Part shown: positions 1-7,812 of the stretch, piece after piece
Layout: every line of letters starts with the position of its first letter
How positions within the stretch are numbered: the first letter of the stretch is position 1
IMG/VR virus record: IMGVR_UViG_3300035698_011517
Location: 1-42,427 of that record
DNA length: 42,427 bases
Reading direction: 5' to 3' (one strand)
Source: a virus
The notes under the pieces: generated by a model
Told to the model about the DNA's origin: nothing
Seen by the model: only the letters and a program-made list of their open reading frames with translations
Database searches by the model: none
Position numbers and translations under genes: made by a program

Positions 1-144
1 CTTCTGGCTCTTCAATAACTTCAACTTCTGGCTCTTCAATAACTTCAACTTCTGGCTCTTCAATAACTTCAACTTCTGGCTCTTCAATAACTTCAACTTC
101 TGGCTCTTCAATAACTTCAACTTCTGGCTCTTCAATAACTTCTT
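1..144 (-). repeat. 24-bp in-frame tandem repeat, six copies to the window edge
   Basis: Six head-to-tail copies of a 24-bp unit (1-24, 25-48, 49-72, 73-96, 97-120, 121-144); the last differs slightly at its far end. They run off the left edge, so the true copy number is unknown. On the minus strand each unit encodes the octapeptide EVIEEPEV, giving an acidic, Pro-spaced rod or linker. There are no spacers between units, so this is coding repeat and not a CRISPR array. The near-perfect DNA identity between copies suggests recent expansion or contraction by slippage. Confidence 0.95.
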
Positions 145-391
145 TTACTTCTTCCTTAGGCTTCCAGACAAGCTTCGGAAGAGTCTGCTCTCCTCTATGA
201 AGTACAACACCTTCCCTATTACGAATAATAAGGTTGTCTTCATTCTTCTTGAGTTCTTTCGCGGTCACTTCTAAAGCCCGAAAAAGAAACTGCTGTCCAT
301 TTACAAGACGCCTCTTACCTATAGCAATAGAACCATTACCTCTATAGGCAATATACGTATCTTCTCTGATTAACATTCTAAAATCAGTCAT
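1..391 (-). CDS. Hypothetical protein with acidic EVIEEPEV repeat (3' end outside window)
   Basis: Partial gene: start inside the window, C-terminus beyond the left edge. The ATG at 389-391 is preceded by a GGAGG ribosome binding site four bases upstream, placed directly after the T-run of the preceding terminator. The first about 80 residues (MTDFRMLIREDTYIAYRGNG onward) look like a small mixed alpha/beta domain rich in Arg/Lys; then at least six EVIEEPEV units follow. I recognise no family. Its position right after the major capsid gene would fit a head-surface or neck component, but that is inference. The terminator between it and the capsid gene implies expression by read-through or from another promoter. 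Confidence 0.75.
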   Translation of the reverse strand, partial: MTDFRMLIREDTYIAYRGNGSIAIGKRRLVNGQQFLFRALEVTAKELKKNEDNLIIRNREGVVLHRGEQTLPKLVWKPKEEVKEVIEEPEVEVIEEPEVEVIEEPEVEVIEEPEVEVIEEPEVEVIEEPE

Positions 392-400
392 GGTTCCTCC

Positions 401-443
401 AAGAAAAAAGCCCCGCCAGCCGTATGTTTCTGGCAGGCGGGGC
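401..443 (-). terminator. Rho-independent terminator after the capsid gene
   Basis: On the minus strand, a perfect 8-bp stem (GCCCCGCC with GGCGGGGC) is extended by 3 bp beyond an A·A mismatch, closes a loop of about 10 nt, and is followed by TTTTTTCTT. It starts 14 bp after the capsid stop, so it should end most transcripts of the head operon. This is the strongest intrinsic terminator I see in the window. Confidence 0.92.
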
Positions 444-456
444 AATAACAGCTTTC

Positions 457-1653
457 TTACGTCAACGCCGGAAGGGTGGCCTGCTCATTGTTATTGATTA
501 CATTGAAGTTACCTGAGTCAACGAGAGTACCCGCAGCATCCTGCCAATAGACAGGCATATCCAGATGGGCACCACGAAGAAGAACACAACCAATACCATT
601 GAAGTTACCAAAGCCAGCGGCAATGTCTTCCCAGCTCATCATTTCGATCATCCTGAACCGCTTATGGATCTCGAACTTGGTGGACTGAAGAATAAGGAAC
701 TTGCCGAGGAACTTCGGTTCGGGGAAGATGAAGAACTGGCCAGGATTAAGAATGTCATCATTATCACGAATCGTGGTAATGAACTTCATCCCGCCAATTT
801 CTTTCGACTTCCAGCCAGTAGTAGCCAGCTCGCCAGTGATCTGTTCACCGACATCCGCCACAGACAGCTTACCAAGAGCATCATAATCGACCTGATGCAT
901 CAGAATGACTGCACCCTTGAGCTCTCTCGAAGAACAAATCTGCTTGAGTTCTGTAATAACATTCTTGTTGATGTCTGTCTCAGCACTCAACATAATGTTA
1001 GAGAACCAGCCATTTGCCCTGCTAAGATCAGCACCAGCAATCGGAGCCCATACACCTGCCCCAGGAAGCTTCTGGAGAAGGTACCGCATAAACCCTGGGG
1101 CGTCCGGGAAGTTACGATCAGTAACACCAGTGATGAAACCACGGGCGACCAGATCGTTATAGCGAGTCCTTGTGGCCTGGAAAAGAGCTATCTTGACCTG
1201 AGCCATGAAGTACGTATCTTCCTGGACCATAAGGTCAAGGACAATCTGATTCTCGATGATCTTCAGCAGAGGAATCTTGTATGAGCGGAGCTCATTCTCA
1301 GTCTTCTGCACAATCTCCGAAGAGACTGTATGGAAAGGCATCGAGTACTTGGTGCCCTTGATGTAGTTGTAATTAGGACGGCCACGCATATTGAGTGACA
1401 TAGCCCTTGAATCAGGCTCGACGTAGTCGAGGTAATAAAGTTCCTCATGAGTAAGAGAAACCTGGACATTACTGTCATTTTCGGATACTGGCTGGGGCGG
1501 AAGAATCTGCCTCATAATACCAGTCTGCTCACGAAGTTTCTGCTGCACGTACAGCTGAGTCGTCGCTGCGACTTTTTCCATGACCTCAGGATCATTAAGA
1601 CCCTTAAGGAACAGGGAATTCAGCTGATCTGTCGGAATATTAATGGTACTCAT
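457..1653 (-). CDS. Major capsid protein (probable HK97 fold)
   Basis: 398 residues, the usual size for an HK97-fold capsid protein. The ATG at 1651-1653 has an AGGAGG site five bases upstream. The N-terminal 45 residues are helical and polar, then comes a segment ending at IPLLKIIENQIVLDLMVQED that resembles the E-loop/spine-helix region, and a C-terminal beta-rich domain with KFEIHKRFRMIEMMSW. The order protease, small scaffold-like genes, decoration-like gene, then this gene before a strong terminator is the classic head-module order. EKVAA at residues 26-30 matches the recurrent motif of other head proteins here and may mark the end of a propeptide (inference). The identification rests on size, composition and context. 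Confidence 0.75.
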   Translation of the reverse strand: MSTINIPTDQLNSLFLKGLNDPEVMEKVAATTQLYVQQKLREQTGIMRQILPPQPVSENDSNVQVSLTHEELYYLDYVEPDSRAMSLNMRGRPNYNYIKGTKYSMPFHTVSSEIVQKTENELRSYKIPLLKIIENQIVLDLMVQEDTYFMAQVKIALFQATRTRYNDLVARGFITGVTDRNFPDAPGFMRYLLQKLPGAGVWAPIAGADLSRANGWFSNIMLSAETDINKNVITELKQICSSRELKGAVILMHQVDYDALGKLSVADVGEQITGELATTGWKSKEIGGMKFITTIRDNDDILNPGQFFIFPEPKFLGKFLILQSTKFEIHKRFRMIEMMSWEDIAAGFGNFNGIGCVLLRGAHLDMPVYWQDAAGTLVDSGNFNVINNNEQATLPALT

Positions 1654-1670
1654 TTCAGCCTCCTATCAGC

Positions 1671-2177
1671 TTATGCCCTGTCCGGCATGGTTGTAAAAGT
1701 AAACCAGGTGCGATCTGATTCTTTCCGGACAATTATCCCGAAGGGATACCTGCCAGTGATAGATCCAGCCGCTACGACCTGAAGAAGTCCTGTAGCACTA
1801 GCGTTGTCAGCACAAACATAGCTTCCAACAGTAATGTCTGTAGGATTAACCCAGATGGCCGTAGTGTTAATCGCATTAAAAAGAGCTCCGACTCCAACGA
1901 TACCAGTCATTCCACCGGTCTCAACTGTAATATCAAGAGCTGAAGCATCTGTAGGATGAGTCGTCGTCTGACGAGTTGATCCAGTTTCAGTATCCAGCCA
2001 GTTGAGATAAGCAAAAAGATCAGTATGCGTCGCAAGACGAGCATACCCCGTAGTAGCATCTTCCGTAATGAGGCGACCAATCTCTATTTGAGTAGCTGAT
2101 TTATAAGGCAGCTTAAAAAGATTGAGCGCTTCCGGAGATGCTTGCGGGCAAATCAGTTCGCTAGAACGCATATACAC
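1671..2177 (-). CDS. Putative head decoration/stabilisation protein
   Basis: 168 residues. A GTG at 2175-2177 lies six bases after a perfect AAGGAGG and is preferred; an in-frame ATG two codons later (2171) is possible. The composition is Thr/Ala/Gly/Val rich with repeated beta-type stretches (ALDITVETGGMTGIVGVGAL, GSYVCADNASATGLLQVVAA), suiting a small beta-sandwich. It sits 17 bp upstream of the capsid gene, where decoration proteins are often encoded. It lacks the K-x-A-S/G motif found in its head-gene neighbours. Function is inferred from size, composition and position only; it could also be a head-completion protein. Confidence 0.5.
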   Translation of the reverse strand: MYMRSSELICPQASPEALNLFKLPYKSATQIEIGRLITEDATTGYARLATHTDLFAYLNWLDTETGSTRQTTTHPTDASALDITVETGGMTGIVGVGALFNAINTTAIWVNPTDITVGSYVCADNASATGLLQVVAAGSITGRYPFGIIVRKESDRTWFTFTTMPDRA

Positions 2178-2188
2178 GAAAAACCTCC

Positions 2189-2575
2189 TTAGTCTTCAAC
2201 TAATTCAACTATTGCTTCTTCAAATTGTTCTTCTGGGGAAGATTCAGTTCTTCTTCCTCCAAGAGTATCACGTACAGCCTTTCCCATGCCTACAGGAATA
2301 GAAATCCCCATTTCATGGGCTTTAGCAGTCACTTCAAGTCTCTCTGGGTAGTCGATGAACTCTGCAAGCTTGTCAAGTGCTTCAGTAGGGTCTACCACTC
2401 CGTCATTTATCAGCCCAAGAAGTTTTTTCGTAACTACAAGCTCGTGCTCAACAGCAGCTCCTTTATTAAGAGCGGCCTGCTTTTCAAGCTCGGAGTTAGA
2501 TAACATCCGGCCAATCTTCTCGAAATGGTCTGATACCTGCTGTATCAGAGATAGTGGCATCTGTATTTCAGTCAT
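2189..2575 (-). CDS. Hypothetical head-module protein, scaffold-like
   Basis: 128 residues, charged and mostly helical, with no Cys and an acidic tail (EEQFEEAIVELVED). The ATG at 2573-2575 follows the stop of the previous gene by 3 bp, with a weak AGGAATAGGG-type site overlapping that stop. It carries EKQAA (31-35) and DKLAE, both of the head-protein motif type. High charge, helix content and location between protease and capsid gene are typical of scaffold or core proteins degraded during maturation, but no family is recognised. Confidence 0.6.
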   Translation of the reverse strand: MTEIQMPLSLIQQVSDHFEKIGRMLSNSELEKQAALNKGAAVEHELVVTKKLLGLINDGVVDPTEALDKLAEFIDYPERLEVTAKAHEMGISIPVGMGKAVRDTLGGRRTESSPEEQFEEAIVELVED

Positions 2576-2578
2576 GCC

Positions 2579-2863
2579 CTATTCCTCTATAAACGCATCT
2601 AAAGCTGCAAAGACTTTCGCAATACCAAGATTTCGTTGACGTGTATAGGCTGCTAATTTTTCTTGTTCTTCCATCCCCATTGTTGGGTTTTGAGCGCTTC
2701 CATCCCAAAGCTGTGAAAGCTCTGTATTTTTAGCCAATAGATCCTGAACAGGTTCAGAGACCTCTTCGGGTTTTTCTTTTGGCTCTACCTCTTTTCCAGA
2801 CATGACTGCTTCTGCGTCTGTCCTAGCGCTCTCAATAAGTTTTTCAACGTCAACAGGATCCAT
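2579..2863 (-). CDS. Small acidic hypothetical head-module protein
   Basis: 94 residues, Glu/Lys/Pro-rich in the first half (VEPKEKPEEVSEPVQD) and helical in the second (EKLAAYTRQRNLGIAKVFAA). The ATG at 2861-2863 has a GGAG site that overlaps the stop region of the preceding gene. It is part of a run of four small helical genes between the protease and the decoration/capsid genes. Together they may form the scaffold or prohead core; no homologue is recognised. Confidence 0.55.
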   Translation of the reverse strand: MDPVDVEKLIESARTDAEAVMSGKEVEPKEKPEEVSEPVQDLLAKNTELSQLWDGSAQNPTMGMEEQEKLAAYTRQRNLGIAKVFAALDAFIEE

Positions 2864-2868
2864 GAGGG

Positions 2869-3264
2869 CTACTCCACCTCCCCGTTGGCCTTAAGCATAT
2901 GATAGATCTCTCTACCGATTGCTTTTTGTTCATCAACAGAGGCGACCTTACTGAATTCTTCCATGTCGGTAATGCCGTTATGAGCAAGCACTTCAGCAAC
3001 CCTATTCTGGACTGCAGTGTAGTATTCAGCTCGCTTCTCCATAACGTCTTTATTAACAAGATAGACGCCAAAAGAAAGCAAATCAGCAGGTTCTTTCTCC
3101 TCAAGTTCTCCATTTACTTGAGCGGTCTTGATAAGTGTAATCTTATCATCAAGCAGCTGGCAGAGCGAAGCATCGTTCTGGAACTGTTCCTGAACAGCAG
3201 CAAACTTCTCTATCAGCTCCGCATGCTTCATGTTCTGGTAGTATTCCGCAACAGAGTTAGCCAT
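2869..3264 (-). CDS. Hypothetical helical head-module protein
   Basis: 131 residues, predominantly alpha-helical by pattern. The start at 3264 is ATG, with AAGGAG nine bases upstream in a 48-bp spacer. EKFAA (19-23) and SKVAS in the C-terminal third match the recurrent motif of the head proteins in this window. It has no membrane segment and no Cys pairs. Its place in the cluster suggests a scaffold/core or internal head protein (inference). Confidence 0.6.
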   Translation of the reverse strand: MANSVAEYYQNMKHAELIEKFAAVQEQFQNDASLCQLLDDKITLIKTAQVNGELEEKEPADLLSFGVYLVNKDVMEKRAEYYTAVQNRVAEVLAHNGITDMEEFSKVASVDEQKAIGREIYHMLKANGEVE

Positions 3265-3312
3265 AATAAATGACTCCTTATATCTTAAAAGAATACTTAA
3301 AAGTTAAGGGTC

Positions 3313-3768
3313 TTAAACCGACACCTTCAGGTCCTGACCAGCGGAAAACTGCTGCGGAGGAGGCGCTATCGAACCGCCTTTTCCTGTAGTATCATCAGGA
3401 TTGGCTGTATTGCTCGCGCCAGGAAGTTGACCTAAAGACGGATCAGCAATCTTCTTCGGCTCACCCGGCTTAGTGGCTGACTGAAGACCAATTTTGTCAG
3501 AGATCTTCTGCCAGTTTGAAGCCTGTACACCAGGAGCCTGGTTAGTGGTGGCTCCAGTAGCAGTTCCAGCGGCTTTTATCATAGCCACTTCTTGCATAGC
3601 AACTTTAACCAGCCTAGGTGCTACAGTATCCGCAAACACAAGACCAAGATTTCTCATCTCATCGCAGACCTTATCAGTAGGAGTTTTATATCCCGCCTGC
3701 TTCTCGAGCTCGCCGGTCTCCTCCTGACCTATGGCCGCTTGAAGGCGTCCAAGAATGTTACTAATCAT
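3313..3768 (-). CDS. Hypothetical head-module protein with disordered C-terminal half
   Basis: 151 residues. AAGGAG lies six bases before the ATG at 3766-3768, and the gene begins 10 bp after the protease stop. Residues 1-65 are helical and include EKQAG (22-26) and VKVAM. The C-terminal half is Gly/Pro/Ala/Ser-rich and probably disordered (PGVQASNWQKISDK, then TGKGGSIAPPPQQF). A helical head plus a flexible tail next to the protease would fit a scaffold or core protein, but no family is recognised. Confidence 0.6.
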   Translation of the reverse strand: MISNILGRLQAAIGQEETGELEKQAGYKTPTDKVCDEMRNLGLVFADTVAPRLVKVAMQEVAMIKAAGTATGATTNQAPGVQASNWQKISDKIGLQSATKPGEPKKIADPSLGQLPGASNTANPDDTTGKGGSIAPPPQQFSAGQDLKVSV

Positions 3769-3778
3769 ATGGTGCTCC

Positions 3779-5242
3779 TTAGTTCAAAGAAAGCAGGAAC
3801 GGCAAAATTCTTTCATCTATTGAATTAATGGTCCCGAAGAATACTTGCTCACAATAAAACGGATCAAGCATCATTTGAATATCAGGATGCTGAGCCGCTT
3901 TAACAAGCTCTTCGTAACCAGTTAGTTTAATAAGATTTTCGTATTTTCTATAAGAAGCTGTCTTCTCTATAGAAGCGGAATTTTCGGGTATATTTGTTTG
4001 AGTAGCGTCAACTCTTTTATCGAATATTGGACTAAAAAGACTCCGCTCTTTAATAAGTCCACCCATCTTACTTAATAACGTACGAGAAATATTATTGAAA
4101 TCAAGTTGGTCAGGTATATTCTCATGTCCAATGATGTCTATTTCTCTAGGTTTTAGCTTTATTCCCATAGCAGTAAGAGTAGCAAATCCCATATCAGGGT
4201 CTTGTCTTATGGCGTCTAGAGCTGGATCAGGTAAATATCTAGAACTTTCCATATCAGTACATAAAATATTTCTAATCATTTCTAAAACTTTTGGATTTAC
4301 AGGAGTAGATCCTAGATTTGTAGAAGGTTCAGGTGGGGTTTCTTTTATAAGTTCAGCTAATTTAGCTTCTGCTGTTTTTAATGTAGTATCATAGGAGAAC
4401 GGAGAGTCATAAGAGGCCACCTTCTCCATCTCTTCTGGAAGATAAAACACCTTTCCTCCTAGTTCTACTGGCACCATCTTTCTATAGTCATCTATGGCCG
4501 CTAATTTTCTAAGAGTAAATGCGCTCTCATCTGCAGGAAGTCGTACTTCTGATATGTCAAAGAACCTAGGGAAGAAGTTATAGGCAGCAACCTGTCTTCC
4601 ATCAGGATATACCTTACACATCATGTATTTAAGATGATCACAGTACTGTGCTCTTGTTCTTGCACAATTCATACAAATGCTACAAGTGTCATTTATCAAT
4701 TTCGCGCCCATTGACCAATAGACAGGTTCTCCTGAATTTATCTTTGCTACAATATCTGGAGCTCTGTCTGTATAGATAAAAAGAATCAGCTCAACCCTTT
4801 TCATCTTGTCGTTCCAGGCAGCCATTACAGGCTGATCACCTATTGCATATATCGGATCTGTATTCTTATGATTTCTATAGGCATGAGCATATTTCATAAA
4901 AGTTTTATATCCATACATTCCAAGAGGACGCATAGGTACTCTTTTTTCTCTACATAACTCTATTACATGTTCAGGAGGAAGTTCTCCTCTACAAGACCAT
5001 TCAGGAAATCTATCTCCATTTCTGTTTGTTCCCCAGGCTTCGCATCCACCCATAGCATGTACTAGTACATAAACACCTTCTGGTCTTGGTTTGAGTCTTC
5101 CTATGCATTCCTCTATCTCTATAGGAATGAATACAGTACTGGCTACTTTTTCAAAACCTCTGGCATGTATTGGAAGACAAGTAGCATCCCAGCTTGGATC
5201 TTCATAGTGCCCAGCATCTGTATATTTAAGAAAATCACTCAA
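3779..5242 (-). CDS. Prohead (capsid maturation) protease with zinc-like insertion
   Basis: 487 residues; the ATG overlaps the previous stop as ATGA, so it is probably translationally coupled. The core reads NRNGDRF (73-79), an Asn-His-Lys-Asn box with His125, MAAWNDKMKRVELIL (140-154) and WSMGA with Ser177. The paired His and Ser match the assemblin-like prohead serine protease fold of tailed phages. Directly after the serine is a Cys/His cluster, CSICMNC (187-193) with C201 and H203, likely a small zinc site. FEKVAS at 30-35 and EKVAS, EKTAS further on may be self-cleavage sites (inference). The protease would process head-internal proteins once the prohead is built. The long C-terminal half (about 250-487) has no assigned role. 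Confidence 0.72.
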   Translation of the reverse strand: MSDFLKYTDAGHYEDPSWDATCLPIHARGFEKVASTVFIPIEIEECIGRLKPRPEGVYVLVHAMGGCEAWGTNRNGDRFPEWSCRGELPPEHVIELCREKRVPMRPLGMYGYKTFMKYAHAYRNHKNTDPIYAIGDQPVMAAWNDKMKRVELILFIYTDRAPDIVAKINSGEPVYWSMGAKLINDTCSICMNCARTRAQYCDHLKYMMCKVYPDGRQVAAYNFFPRFFDISEVRLPADESAFTLRKLAAIDDYRKMVPVELGGKVFYLPEEMEKVASYDSPFSYDTTLKTAEAKLAELIKETPPEPSTNLGSTPVNPKVLEMIRNILCTDMESSRYLPDPALDAIRQDPDMGFATLTAMGIKLKPREIDIIGHENIPDQLDFNNISRTLLSKMGGLIKERSLFSPIFDKRVDATQTNIPENSASIEKTASYRKYENLIKLTGYEELVKAAQHPDIQMMLDPFYCEQVFFGTINSIDERILPFLLSLN

Positions 5243-5844
5243 ACCTTTACTCCTGTCTTTTTCTTAACAAGAGTTTTTAAAAGTTTAGCCATTACGCCAT
5301 CTTTTCCTGCTGCAGCAACAGAAGCTTTAGCTACAGGAGCTATAGGTGCTATTTTAGGAACAGCTTTAGCTATAGGAGCAGCCGCTTTGGGATCAAGAAG
5401 CTGTTTACGTACGTTTTCTGATACTTGTTTTGCCCCAAGAGATCTGGCTTCTTGAGTAGCCCCGCTTTCTCCCATCATTCCAGAAAGTAGCATAGCAGGA
5501 AAAGCTGCACTGGCTGCTGTATTGACTGCTCCAGTCATTTTAGATTCTGGGCCAAAAGTAGATTCAGCAACCATAGGACCAAGAAACATAAAAGGATAAA
5601 CCATAGGACCACCAGCTACTCGCTTAAAAGCGTCTTTTGCTCCAGGCCCTTTTCCAGGAGCATAAAACCCTTTTTGACTTAGCTGTTTTGTTGACATAGC
5701 TCCCGGTGCAGTAGAAGCAGCTCCTGTTTGTTTAGCCATTAAAGAAGCCATCCTCTCTGGAGAGGTCTTTCCCTTCAGCTTTTTATAGTCAAACTCTTGT
5801 GCTATTTTGACTAGTCCTTTTTTGAATGCATCAGATTTAATCAT
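5239..5844 (-). CDS. Hypothetical virion protein with hydrophobic Gly/Ala/Met segments
   Basis: 201 residues, overlapping both neighbours by four bases (ATGA) and therefore part of a tight translational chain with them. The N-terminus is basic (KSDAFKKGLVKIAQEF, containing K-I-A). Two hydrophobic stretches (PMVYPFMFLGPMVAESTFG and AASAAFPAMLLSGMMG) could be membrane-active. The C-terminus is Ala/Lys/Pro rich with a basic tail. Together with the next two genes upstream it forms a trio with similar Gly-rich hydrophobic segments. Head-internal proteins ejected into the host membrane could look like this, but that is speculation from composition. Confidence 0.55.
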   Translation of the reverse strand: MIKSDAFKKGLVKIAQEFDYKKLKGKTSPERMASLMAKQTGAASTAPGAMSTKQLSQKGFYAPGKGPGAKDAFKRVAGGPMVYPFMFLGPMVAESTFGPESKMTGAVNTAASAAFPAMLLSGMMGESGATQEARSLGAKQVSENVRKQLLDPKAAAPIAKAVPKIAPIAPVAKASVAAAGKDGVMAKLLKTLVKKKTGVKV

Positions 5845-6605
5845 TTACCAAAAAGTCCCTTTGTTCCTACAGAAGTCAATGCGGAGGCGAGAGGGGCTAC
5901 TGGAAGCTTTTGTGTTTTCGATTGTAGCTTCTCTTGCATTTGCTGAGCTTGTTGTGAGATCACATTAGGAAGAATAGCACCCCCGCCACCCTCCATTACA
6001 TTCATCAAAAGCTGTCCTGTAAGGTATGGATCAGTAGCAACACTTGGAGCAAATTTCTTAATAGCAAGATATTGTCGTTTTAGCTCATCTGGCGTAAGAT
6101 CTGTACGTAATCTAGGAAACAGATTAAGTATCTGTTCTGGAACACCTACATGTAGGAATTTTTCTTTGATGCTTCTACCGGCCTCCATAGCCAAAGGAAG
6201 AAGTCCAGCAGCAATACCAGCAAGGGTCATAAACCCAAGAGCTCTTTTTACTGGCCCGGCTTTAGGCCCCATTTCTTTTGTGTATGCTTCTTTGAAAGTA
6301 TGAGCAAGACCAGCTAACCCAGTCGGCTTTGGTTGAAACAAAGTCAAGGCTCCAGCCTCTTTCTCTATTTCATCCCCAAACTCCAAAAACAATGTACCAT
6401 CAAGAGTCTTATCCATGTACTCAAAAGAATCTATGTCCATCTTAGAAAATATGTCTTTTATTGAATTAACTACTCCAGAAGTATTTCCAGTAGCTTGATA
6501 TGACATTACGTCCGTAGCTACTTTGGCTATCTCTTCAAGTTCGTCAGTAGAAAACTGATCAAGACCGCCAAACATCATGGAATACTTATCTATAAAAGTT
6601 CCCAC
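5841..6605 (-). CDS. Hypothetical virion protein with one membrane-like segment
   Basis: 254 residues. The start is GTG at 6603-6605, four bases after AGGAGAG. The N-terminal 75 residues are acidic and helical, with AKVAT near residue 30 and EKEAG near 84. A hydrophobic helix (LGFMTLAGIAAGLLPLAMEA) lies around residues 125-145. The C-terminal part is Gln/Leu rich. It overlaps the following gene by four bases. No family is recognised; its gene neighbourhood (terminase side of the protease) and motif content suggest a head-internal or ejected protein (inference). Confidence 0.55.
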   Translation of the reverse strand: MGTFIDKYSMMFGGLDQFSTDELEEIAKVATDVMSYQATGNTSGVVNSIKDIFSKMDIDSFEYMDKTLDGTLFLEFGDEIEKEAGALTLFQPKPTGLAGLAHTFKEAYTKEMGPKAGPVKRALGFMTLAGIAAGLLPLAMEAGRSIKEKFLHVGVPEQILNLFPRLRTDLTPDELKRQYLAIKKFAPSVATDPYLTGQLLMNVMEGGGGAILPNVISQQAQQMQEKLQSKTQKLPVAPLASALTSVGTKGLFGK

Positions 6606-6614
6606 TAAACTCTC

Positions 6615-7757
6615 CTATTCTCCGGTTATGGGGTCAGGTCCTCTTTGTTGTGCCATCATTCCTACTGCAGTAGGAAACTTACCACCAAGGGTCTCCTTCT
6701 TCATAGCTCCTACTCCAGCACCAGTAGCAAGACCGCCTAGTCCAAGAACTGCAGCAACAAGAGCTGCCAGGCCTAACCCAGCCTTTTTAATTATGCCAAT
6801 ACCTTCAAGAAAAGTGTCTTTTCCTTCTTTAGCGGCATCAGCAACAGCTTCAAACTCTGGTGTCAGATACTCTTTAATGTCTTCTTGTGTTCTGAGCACT
6901 TTAATTGCTTTGTCAACAGAAGTAAGCTCATCAGAGAGTTCTCTGGCAGCAAGCTCTTTAGATGAAAACTGCCTTAACTTGTCTACTATAGTATCAAGCT
7001 CTATGGCTAAAGTATGTTCTCCATTGATTATATCCAAATTGTTGCCTGGAATAGATATAGAAGTATCTATCATGTCAGCATCAACAGGCCCAGCCATCTT
7101 AACCAGCTCTTCTGTAACTACTCCCATCAGAGCAGTTACTACTTCTGGGCTATCTGGACAATGGATCATTGCATACTTACAAAAGTCGCCATAAGGAACT
7201 CCGCCTAGCTTAACTTCTCTGTAAATGTATTTAGCAAGTTTCTCTACCTCTTCCTGAACCTCAAGACCTGTGACAAGAAGCTCACTTGTTAGCTCTTCTT
7301 CATACCTATGGCCCATCTTAGACACAGTAACGCAGGCCTCCATCCAGTCTGTTTTATTTCTCTTCCACTGGTCTGGATTTTCAGGAAAACTTTCCTGCAT
7401 ACTAGACAGCTTCTCAAGATCTTTATCTCTGGAAAAAGAAAACGGATTAAGATCTTTTGATATGTCTACAGCAGCTAATTTAGGAAGCTCGTTTACTGAA
7501 CAAGGAGTTGATATCTTTGCCGTGACTCCCTCAAGAGAAGCTAATTTTATGACAAAAGAAGGGTCATCTGCAATAGCCCTTACACTTTTATTGGCAAATT
7601 TATTAGCTTCTTCAATGACACGTTGAGTCTGGTGTGGGTTTAATTCCCTGGCATCTGCTATTTTTGCTATCTCTCTATCAAGATCTTCACCACCATTGAG
7701 AGAAAACCTAGCAGCATCCTGACCCCATTGAGTAAATTCTACAGGGTTATATTCCAT
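6615..7757 (-). CDS. Hypothetical virion protein with C-terminal glycine-zipper helix
   Basis: 380 residues. ATG at 7755-7757, with AAGGAG six bases upstream. The protein is mostly acidic and helical and has about seven K-x-A sites (AKIAD, IKLAS, PKLAA, EKLAK, CKYAM, VKMAG, KKAGL), one of the densest sets in the window. A long Gly/Ala helix (AGLGLAALVAAVLGLGG) near residue 335 resembles a membrane-inserting glycine zipper. It sits 55 bp downstream of the large terminase stop. No family is recognised. Possible roles are a head core protein cut by the protease, or a membrane-active protein delivered with the DNA; the sequence does not decide. Confidence 0.6.
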   Translation of the reverse strand: MEYNPVEFTQWGQDAARFSLNGGEDLDREIAKIADARELNPHQTQRVIEEANKFANKSVRAIADDPSFVIKLASLEGVTAKISTPCSVNELPKLAAVDISKDLNPFSFSRDKDLEKLSSMQESFPENPDQWKRNKTDWMEACVTVSKMGHRYEEELTSELLVTGLEVQEEVEKLAKYIYREVKLGGVPYGDFCKYAMIHCPDSPEVVTALMGVVTEELVKMAGPVDADMIDTSISIPGNNLDIINGEHTLAIELDTIVDKLRQFSSKELAARELSDELTSVDKAIKVLRTQEDIKEYLTPEFEAVADAAKEGKDTFLEGIGIIKKAGLGLAALVAAVLGLGGLATGAGVGAMKKETLGGKFPTAVGMMAQQRGPDPITGE

Positions 7758-7812
7758 TTATATCTCCTTAACGAAGCTTCCGTTTCAATTAGTGTAGGGA
7801 CGGACCGGTAGA

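Noticed and set aside
1-144. Regular direct repeats that could suggest a CRISPR array
   Set aside because: The units are contiguous with no spacers and keep an open reading frame; this is a coding tandem repeat.
565-1284. Long open frame (239 codons) on the plus strand
   Set aside because: It is antisense to the capsid gene, has no ribosome site and its codons are the complement of a well-supported gene.
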